From an uncultured Rhodanobacteraceae bacterium (GTDB taxonomy: Bacteria > Pseudomonadota > Gammaproteobacteria > Xanthomonadales > Rhodanobacteraceae), in contig CAJXGK010000076.1 of the NCBI GenBank assembly GCA_913053815.1, positions 1 to 7,803 on the forward strand: 7,803 nucleotides of DNA, in the 5' to 3' direction. Made by a program: the position numbers and the translations under genes. Below are positions 1-7,803 of this stretch, piece after piece. Within the stretch, counting starts at the first letter, position 1, and each line of letters begins with the position of its first letter. The notes under the pieces are model-generated. The model did not search any database. It saw only the letters and a list, made by a program, of their open reading frames with translations, and was not told where the DNA came from.

Positions 1-452
1 TCAAAGCGTTCCGCCATTTTCATCAGCCGTAGGGCCTTGCGGTAGCCTTCGGGACGAGGCATGCCGAAGTTGCGCCGTACCTTGCTCTTGGTGTCACGGC
101 CTTTCTGATGGCCGATAACTACCACCGACTCTCCGGCCAGGCGAGCCAGCCCACCGACGATGGCCGCATCGTCGCCAAAAGCCCGGTCGCCAGCCAGCTC
201 GTGGAACTCGTCACAAATGACGCCGAGATAATCGAGGGTATAGGGGCGCCCGGGGTGGCGGGCCAACTGACTGATCTGCCAGGAGCTCAGGTGATTGAAA
301 ATGTCCGCAGTGCGGGCCCTGATCTTTTCTTCCAGGTGGGTGATATCGTCTTCCATATCGATAGCCTGATCTTTTCCCGCATCCCGCAAGGCTTGGATCT
401 TCGATTGAAGCTCGGCGATGGGCTGTTCAAAATCGAGGAAGTTCGGGTTCAT
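1..452 (-). CDS. accA: Acetyl-CoA carboxylase carboxyltransferase subunit alpha (5' part; gene runs off the left edge)
   Basis: This encodes the N-terminal 150 residues or so of AccA, about half of the usual ~320. AccA and AccD form the carboxyltransferase that moves CO2 from carboxybiotin to acetyl-CoA, giving malonyl-CoA, the committed step of fatty acid synthesis in the cytoplasm. The translation opens with [16 protein letters not shown], nearly identical to the E. coli start. It continues with a helical, charged N-terminal region, then [12 protein letters not shown] (about 64-75), [11 protein letters not shown] (about 85-95), IVGGLARL and [10 protein letters not shown] (about 113-122), and [18 protein letters not shown] before the edge, all family hallmarks. 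The ATG at 452 is supported by the match to the family N-terminus. No clear Shine-Dalgarno sequence precedes it. The gene follows dnaE after a 43-base gap with no terminator-like structure, so it is probably co-transcribed with dnaE. The catalytic C-terminal half lies outside the window. Identity is essentially certain from sequence recognition. Confidence 0.97.
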   Translation of the reverse strand, partial: MNPNFLDFEQPIAELQSKIQALRDAGKDQAIDMEDDITHLEEKIRARTADIFNHLSSWQISQLARHPGRPYTLDYLGVICDEFHELAGDRAFGDDAAIVGGLARLAGESVVVIGHQKGRDTKSKVRRNFGMPRPEGYRKALRLMKMAERF

Positions 453-495
453 TCGTGGAGGTTCGATAAGACAAAGATGAAGTATAGCGGTTGCT

Positions 496-4044
<3,549 letters not shown>

Positions 4045-4134
4045 TACAGATTGTGGTGAAATATTCTTCAAAACCTGGTGGCCTGTCGGGCTAGGAGGGA
4101 TTGTAGCGAGGCGGGGCAATGACAAGTCAGAATA

Positions 4135-4164
4135 ATTATAGGTTAGAAGCAAATAGTGGGTCTG
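4135..4164 (-). promoter_or_regulatory. Putative sigma-70-type promoter for dnaE
   Basis: On the minus strand a perfect TATAAT -10 hexamer lies at 4140-4135, in the non-coding gap between rnhB and dnaE. Eighteen bases upstream is CAGACC (4164-4159), which keeps only the central GAC of the TTGACA consensus, so the -35 element is weak. Transcription would begin near 4128, giving a leader of about 84 bases before ATG 4044. The location fits an independent promoter driving dnaE and probably accA. The -10 match is seen directly; promoter activity is inferred. Confidence 0.5.
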
Positions 4165-4264
4165 GGCGACGAAAATTCGGAGTGCTGCAGAGCCCCTGTG
4201 GGTTATGAGGGGGGGCGGCTGCGACAAGCTTGAGCCAGAACGATACTGGGGTGGCCCGTCGAAT

Positions 4265-4308
4265 CTGCTGAGATACCAAGCAGTTTCTAGCTATGGCGGT
4301 GAGACCGC
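4265..4308 (-). other. Two short inverted repeats just downstream of rnhB
   Basis: Immediately after the rnhB stop (4313), the minus strand reads GCGGT-CTC-ACCGC (4308-4296), a perfect 5-bp stem with a 3-base loop. It is followed by CTGCT-N9-AGCAG (4283-4265), another 5-bp stem. These could fold in the rnhB mRNA 3' end and slow transcription or decay. Neither is followed by a T-run on the minus strand, so they do not meet the usual criteria for an intrinsic terminator, and stems this short occur by chance. A structural role is a weak inference. Confidence 0.25.
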
Positions 4309-4312
4309 GTTT

Positions 4313-4942
4313 CTATATAGGGTCGAGGGTCTTTTGCGCAGCCCTGACTGGGGCAAAACTACGTCGATGTTCCGGACAGGGGCCGAGACGTTGCAAGGCT
4401 ACGATGTGAGCTCGTGTCGGGTAGCCTTTGTGCCTGGAAAAATCATACCCGGGATAACGGTGATCCAGCTCCCGCATATAGTGATCGCGACTGACCTTAG
4501 CGAGAATCGAGGCGGCAGAAATAGCCGCTTCGCTCCGATCCCCTCCCACTATAGCCTGAGCCCTGCAAGGTAAGTTCGGTGGCAGCTGGTTGCCATCGAT
4601 AAGGGCCAGTACCGGGACGGGGCGGAGTGCGTTCAGGGCTCGACGCATACCGGTGAGGGTAGCGTAGAGAATATTAAGACGGTCGATTTCAGCGACGCCA
4701 ACATGCTCAATATGCCAGGCTAGGGCCTGTTCGATGATACAAGCGAACAGTTGCTCGCGGCGGCGTGACGTTAGCCGCTTGGAATCATCCAGACCATGGA
4801 TGGGACGGTGGGGATCAAGAATGACCGCCGCCACGGCCACGGGGCCGGCCAGTGGCCCCCGGCCTGCTTCATCGACCCCGGCGATCCGCTGCCGACTACT
4901 GCAGTTATGGGATCCCCATCCTGGTAGCTCAAAGGTCGGCAT
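4313..4942 (-). CDS. rnhB: Ribonuclease HII
   Basis: RNase HII cuts the RNA strand of RNA-DNA hybrids and nicks 5' of single ribonucleotides misincorporated in DNA, starting ribonucleotide excision repair in the cytoplasm. The 209-residue product (E. coli 198) shows the whole active site: [10 protein letters not shown] with D24 and E25, LIDGN with D116, and GGD with D135. These match the family's DEDD metal-binding set. The GRG motif (27-29) and the Tyr of HKGYPT (Y174), which recognise the ribonucleotide-DNA junction in this family, are also present, as are SAASILAKV and the terminal HRRSFAPV. The frame is open back to 5095, but the upstream part is lpxB read out of frame and shows no homology. 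ATG 4942 fits the family length and gives a 14-base overlap with the lpxB end. The gene is probably translated by coupling to lpxB, since no strong ribosome binding site is seen. Confidence 0.96.
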   Translation of the reverse strand: MPTFELPGWGSHNCSSRQRIAGVDEAGRGPLAGPVAVAAVILDPHRPIHGLDDSKRLTSRRREQLFACIIEQALAWHIEHVGVAEIDRLNILYATLTGMRRALNALRPVPVLALIDGNQLPPNLPCRAQAIVGGDRSEAAISAASILAKVSRDHYMRELDHRYPGYDFSRHKGYPTRAHIVALQRLGPCPEHRRSFAPVRAAQKTLDPI

Positions 4943-6158
4943 GAGCCGGCAGGAGATCGGCCAGTGCCGCCGCTGCGGCCTCGGCGGCGCGCAGCCCGTG
5001 CGCGGCATGTAGGGCCTGTCGAAGTGTAGGAAATACTTTGCGCTGGGCTGCCGCAGCGGTTGGGTTACACAACAGTTGCTGCAGGTCCTCGGCAAGCAAG
5101 CTGGCCCGACACTCGTGCTGTATGCGTTCTGGCACCAGATCGTACCCGGCGAGAATATTGGGTAGGCTGTAGCGCTGGGTTTTCAGCATCCCCAGTCCTT
5201 TGACCAGGGCGTAGGTCAACGGAGCAATACGATAGGCCACCACCATCGGGCAGTCAGCCAGCGCCGCTTCAAGGGCGGCTGTTCCTGAAGCCAGCAGGGC
5301 CACATCGGCAGTTCGCAGCAGCGGGTGGGACTGTCCGTTCAGTATTTCGATACCATCGAGTTCTGACCTGGCAAGTTCCGTTTCGACCAACTCGCGCAGG
5401 GTGTCGCTCGCCAACGGTATGGCTACCCGTAGTTCAGGGACGGTCCTGCGCAGCCGGATCACAGCTTGCAGGAAGATGGGCAGCAGGCGGGTGATTTCGC
5501 TGTGCCGACTGCCGGGCAACAGAGCTAGCAGGGGTCCCGCTGTAGCGGGGGTCGTAGTGTTTTTTTGCTCGTTACTGGAAGCCGTGAATTTATCGGCAAG
5601 TGGGTGGCCGACGAAGGTTGCGTCTACACCGTAGCGGGCATATATGGCCGGCTCCATGGGAAACAGGCAGAGAATACGTTCAGCACTCTGGGCAATGCGC
5701 CGTGCTCGGCTTTCACGCCAGGCCCAGATCGAGGGGCTGACGTAGTGGGCGGTACGTAGACCGGTACGTTTCAAACGGCGTTCCAGACCCAAGTTGAAGT
5801 CCGGAGCATCGATACCGACGACTAAATCAGGATGCTCATCAAGCAGACGCTTGGCAAGCTTGTTACGCAGCCTCAGCAGGCGCGGCAGGTGGCGCAGTAC
5901 TTCGCTTAGCCCCATGACCGAGAGTTCGGAAATATCATGCCAAGCATCGAAGCCGGCTGCACGCATGCGCGGCCCACCCATACCCACAAAGTGGGCGTTG
6001 GGAAACCTAGCCCGTAAAGCTAGCAGTAGATCTGACCCAAGCAGATCCCCGGAGGTCTCTCCAGCAAGCAGGGCAATACATGGAGAACCTTGCGAGCGCT
6101 GCGTCGGAGTCGCCGCAGCAACAATAGGGATGGGCGACTGGGGTTGCAGCCGACTCAT
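4929..6158 (-). CDS. lpxB: Lipid-A-disaccharide synthase
   Basis: LpxB joins UDP-2,3-diacylglucosamine to lipid X, forming the beta-1,6 disaccharide of lipid A, at the cytoplasmic face of the inner membrane. It is a GT-B-fold family 19 glycosyltransferase. The product is 409 residues (E. coli 382). Family motifs in order: [12 protein letters not shown] (30-41), VGMGGPRM (58-65), VGIDAPDFN (114-122; D117 aligns with the essential E. coli D98), [11 protein letters not shown] (138-148), FVGHPLAD (182-189), [10 protein letters not shown] (213-222; R218 aligns with E. coli R201), [11 protein letters not shown] (288-298), and [14 protein letters not shown] (331-344). The ATG overlaps the lpxA stop as ATGA (4 bases), supporting this start even though it gives about 19 more N-terminal residues than E. 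coli. A polar stretch rich in Ser, Thr and Asn (about 193-206) lies between the two halves where sequences vary. The Ala-rich C-terminus overlaps rnhB by 14 bases. Confidence 0.97.
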   Translation of the reverse strand: MSRLQPQSPIPIVAAATPTQRSQGSPCIALLAGETSGDLLGSDLLLALRARFPNAHFVGMGGPRMRAAGFDAWHDISELSVMGLSEVLRHLPRLLRLRNKLAKRLLDEHPDLVVGIDAPDFNLGLERRLKRTGLRTAHYVSPSIWAWRESRARRIAQSAERILCLFPMEPAIYARYGVDATFVGHPLADKFTASSNEQKNTTTPATAGPLLALLPGSRHSEITRLLPIFLQAVIRLRRTVPELRVAIPLASDTLRELVETELARSELDGIEILNGQSHPLLRTADVALLASGTAALEAALADCPMVVAYRIAPLTYALVKGLGMLKTQRYSLPNILAGYDLVPERIQHECRASLLAEDLQQLLCNPTAAAAQRKVFPTLRQALHAAHGLRAAEAAAAALADLLPAHADL

Positions 6159-6928
6159 CGCACCAGCGATCGTTCGCTAGCATCGATAAAAGCGAGAAAT
6201 GCGGCAACATCGGGGTTGCTTTCTGCCTGTTGGGCAATACGTTCGCGGGCCTCAGCCCGGCTCAGGCCCGCCATGTAAAGTGTCCGGTAGGCACGCTTGA
6301 TGATGACGATTCTTGGGGTATCGAAGCCCCGCCGTTTGAGCCCTTCAGTGTTGATACCGCGTGGTCGAGCGAACTGGCCGGATACGTAACAAAAAGGGGG
6401 TACATCGCGATTGATGGCAGAATACATCGCGGCAAAGGCGTGCTCACCGACCTTGCAGAATTGATGTACTCCGACAAAACCACCAAGGATAACCCAGTCA
6501 CTAATTTCGACATGGCCTGCCAAAGTGGCATTATTGGCGAATACCGTGTGATCACCGACCCGGCAGTCGTGAGCAATATGCACATAGGCCATAAGCCAGT
6601 TATCGTGACCGATGTGGGTCAAGCCTTCAGCTGCCTTGGTACCCCGGTTGATAGTTACGAATTCACGGATAGTGTTGCCATCGCCAATCTCCAGCCGACT
6701 GTTCGATTCCCCATGAAATTTCTTATCTTGGGGATCGGTTCCGATTGAGACAAATGAGTAGATACGGTTATTGGCCCCCATCTGGGTTGGGCCTTCAATC
6801 TGTACATGATGACCGATCCGGCAACCTGAACCAATCTCAACGTCCGCACCGATCACGCTGTAGGCACCGATCTGGATATCGCCAGACAGCTGCGCACTAG
6901 CATCGACGATGGCGGTGTCGTGGATCAT
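6155..6928 (-). CDS. lpxA: Acyl-ACP--UDP-N-acetylglucosamine O-acyltransferase
   Basis: LpxA transfers a 3-hydroxyacyl chain from ACP to the 3-OH of UDP-GlcNAc, the first step of lipid A synthesis, in the cytoplasm. The 257-residue product (E. coli 262) has the left-handed beta-helix hexapeptide pattern (IGAYSVIGADVEIGSG and similar) over about residues 1-180, then a helical C-terminal domain with NTEGLKRRGF (193-202). Active-site histidines align with E. coli H122, H125, H144 and H160 as H117, H120 (the general base, in HIAHDC), H139 and H155 (in VHQFC). The position equivalent to E. coli G173, which sets acyl-chain length, is Met168 (AFAAMYS). This is the residue found in P. aeruginosa LpxA, which uses C10 chains. 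The ATG overlaps the fabZ stop by one base (TAATG), so translation is probably coupled. Identity is certain; the chain-length prediction is inferred. Confidence 0.98.
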   Translation of the reverse strand: MIHDTAIVDASAQLSGDIQIGAYSVIGADVEIGSGCRIGHHVQIEGPTQMGANNRIYSFVSIGTDPQDKKFHGESNSRLEIGDGNTIREFVTINRGTKAAEGLTHIGHDNWLMAYVHIAHDCRVGDHTVFANNATLAGHVEISDWVILGGFVGVHQFCKVGEHAFAAMYSAINRDVPPFCYVSGQFARPRGINTEGLKRRGFDTPRIVIIKRAYRTLYMAGLSRAEARERIAQQAESNPDVAAFLAFIDASERSLVR

Positions 6929-7398
6929 TACTCAGAACGGCCTGCACACATGAGTTCACAACTTGCAACGTCCTTGTCCGCTACGGTTGCAACCGCCTCG
7001 AACAAACCCATATTGTGCAACATGCGTTTGAGCTGAACCCGCAGGTCAAGACGGTCACCGGGAACCACGATATGATTGAACCGGGCCTTGTTGATTTTGA
7101 CCAGATAGAACAGTGACGTACCGGTATCCTGTCGCTCCTCTTCGGGCTGAGACAGCCGCACCAATAATCCGGAAGCCTGGGCCAGTGCCTCGATAATGAG
7201 GACTCCCGGCATAATGGGTCGACTCGGGAAGTGGCCTTGAAAGAACGGGTCGTTGTAGCTGAGATTCTTGAACGCGGTAATGCTCTTGAAAGATTCCCAT
7301 GCGGTTACCCGATCGACCAGCAGGAAGGGGTAACGGTGTGGTAGCAACGTCTGGATCGTGGCTACATCAATGGGTAAACGCAGAGGGGGGCTATTCAT
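6928..7398 (-). CDS. fabZ: 3-hydroxyacyl-[acyl-carrier-protein] dehydratase FabZ
   Basis: FabZ dehydrates 3-hydroxyacyl-ACP to trans-2-enoyl-ACP in type II fatty acid elongation (cytoplasm, hot-dog fold). It uses the same 3-hydroxyacyl-ACP pool as LpxA and LpxD, which explains its conserved place between them. The 156-residue product (E. coli 151) contains LLPHRYPFLLVDRV (18-31), DPFFQGHFPSRPIMPGVL with catalytic His56, IIEALAQASG with catalytic Glu70 (equivalents of E. coli H54 and E68), a central FYLVKINKARF segment, VVPGDRLDL, and a terminal ELMCAGR. The frame is open back to 7446, but the family N-terminus begins at MNSPPLRLPID. ATG 7398 overlaps the lpxD stop by 8 bases and has an AAGGA sequence at 7414-7410, 11 bases upstream. 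It is part of the lpx operon. Confidence 0.98.
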   Translation of the reverse strand: MNSPPLRLPIDVATIQTLLPHRYPFLLVDRVTAWESFKSITAFKNLSYNDPFFQGHFPSRPIMPGVLIIEALAQASGLLVRLSQPEEERQDTGTSLFYLVKINKARFNHIVVPGDRLDLRVQLKRMLHNMGLFEAVATVADKDVASCELMCAGRSE

Positions 7399-7803
7399 GG
7401 CGATTTTTTTCCTTCTCAAGCGCCGCGACACGACGCGTAAGTTCATCGAGATGTTTCAGGCGTACGGCATTACGTCGCCACAAACGATGCTTTTGTAGAG
7501 GCATGCCGGAGGAGTATTCACCGGCTATCTGGATGTTGTTGGTGACCAAACTCATGGCGGTTATCGTAACCCTGTCGCCTATTTCTAAGTGGCCAAGAAT
7601 GCCCGCTCCGCCACCAATCCGACAATATTTACCGATAAGTGTGCTGCCGGCTACTGCAGAGCAACCAGCCATCGCTGTATGAGCACCGATGATCACGTTG
7701 TGAGCAATTTGGATCTGGTTATCAAGGTGGACATCTTCTTCCAGGGTGGTGTTATCCAGGGTGCCGCGATCGATGGTGGTATTGGCCCCGACCTCACAGT
7801 CGT
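7391..7803 (-). CDS. lpxD: UDP-3-O-(3-hydroxyacyl)glucosamine N-acyltransferase (3' part; gene runs off the right edge)
   Basis: LpxD adds the second 3-hydroxyacyl chain from ACP to the 2-amino group of UDP-3-O-acylglucosamine, the third step of lipid A synthesis, in the cytoplasm. The window holds the last 136 residues of a protein that is about 340 in E. coli. The visible part begins DCEVGANTTIDRGTLDNT and runs through LDNQIQIAHNV, where the His aligns with the E. coli catalytic H239. It continues with hexapeptide repeats (AGSTLIGKYCRIGGGAGI), GHLEIGDRVTIT (the His aligns with E. coli H276), EYSSGMPLQ, and a C-terminal charged helix (LDELTRRVAALEKEKNRHE) like the family's trimerising tail. 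The frame is open through the edge with no start in view, so the internal GTG at 7696 is not a start. Its stop overlaps the fabZ start by 8 bases. Confidence 0.97.
   Translation of the reverse strand, partial: DCEVGANTTIDRGTLDNTTLEEDVHLDNQIQIAHNVIIGAHTAMAGCSAVAGSTLIGKYCRIGGGAGILGHLEIGDRVTITAMSLVTNNIQIAGEYSSGMPLQKHRLWRRNAVRLKHLDELTRRVAALEKEKNRHE
7410..7414 (-). promoter_or_regulatory. Ribosome binding site of fabZ
   Basis: The minus strand carries AAGGA (extended AGAAGGA) inside the last codons of lpxD, 11 bases before ATG 7398. It is the clearest Shine-Dalgarno-like sequence at any gene start in the window. It favours 7398 over the in-frame start at 7446. The spacing is slightly long, so its strength is uncertain. 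Confidence 0.5.

Noticed and set aside
4100..4125. Second minus-strand promoter, TTGTCA with TACAAT
   Set aside because: The hexamers are good, but the spacer is only 14 bases, too short for a typical sigma-70 promoter; kept only as a note in the dnaE gap finding.
4209..4215. Run of seven G residues as a possible phase-variation tract
   Set aside because: It is upstream of the putative dnaE promoter, outside any gene, and next to an essential gene where on/off switching makes no sense.
4045..4227. Open frame extending dnaE upstream by about 61 codons
   Set aside because: The extension has no resemblance to DnaE N-termini, crosses a perfect -10 box, and family homology starts at GFIHLHVHS.
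4943..5095. Open frame extending rnhB upstream by 51 codons
   Set aside because: This stretch is the 3' end of lpxB read in another frame; family homology and normal length support ATG 4942.
6230..6748. Plus-strand open frame of 172 codons
   Set aside because: It is antisense to lpxA and has no recognisable motif; long antisense frames are common opposite GC-biased genes.
7399..7446. Upstream in-frame start for fabZ
   Set aside because: The added residues are Arg- and Lys-rich, come from the out-of-frame lpxD tail, and have no counterpart in FabZ; ATG 7398 has a ribosome binding site.

Overview
The window is a continuous block of housekeeping genes, all on the minus strand. In transcription order (right to left) they are lpxD (3' part), fabZ, lpxA, lpxB, rnhB, dnaE and accA (5' part). 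This order is the conserved lipid A / RNase HII / replicative polymerase / acetyl-CoA carboxylase cluster known from Gammaproteobacteria such as Escherichia coli. The organism is therefore very probably a gammaproteobacterium with lipid A in its outer membrane and a GC content somewhat above 50% (judged by eye). Two details point away from enterics: a short insertion near the DnaE N-terminus, which I recall from Xanthomonas-like DnaE proteins, and a methionine at the LpxA acyl-chain 'ruler' position, as in Pseudomonas aeruginosa. I cannot name a genus.

Right part (about 7803 to 4313): lpxD-fabZ-lpxA-lpxB-rnhB are tightly packed. Each start codon overlaps the end of the preceding gene, by 8, 1, 4 and 14 bases in turn, which implies one transcript with translational coupling. 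LpxA, LpxD and LpxB carry out the first, third and fifth committed steps of lipid A synthesis. FabZ makes the unsaturated acyl-ACP for fatty acid elongation and competes with LpxA and LpxD for 3-hydroxyacyl-ACP. RnhB (RNase HII) removes ribonucleotides from DNA.

Middle (4312 to 4045): this is the only sizeable non-coding gap, about 268 bases. It contains a perfect minus-strand TATAAT -10 box, so dnaE probably has its own promoter as well as possible read-through. Two short inverted repeats lie just after rnhB, but neither is a convincing terminator.

Left part (4044 to 1): dnaE encodes the full-length catalytic alpha subunit of DNA polymerase III. After a 43-base gap comes the first half of accA, the carboxyltransferase alpha subunit of acetyl-CoA carboxylase, which supplies malonyl-CoA to the pathway that feeds FabZ, LpxA and LpxD.

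I saw no mobile elements, tRNAs, rRNAs, CRISPR arrays, phage genes or defence genes, and no previously undescribed system. The points worth a second look are protein-level variations (LpxA and LpxD ruler residues, a partly degraded PHP site in DnaE) and gene-junction architecture.
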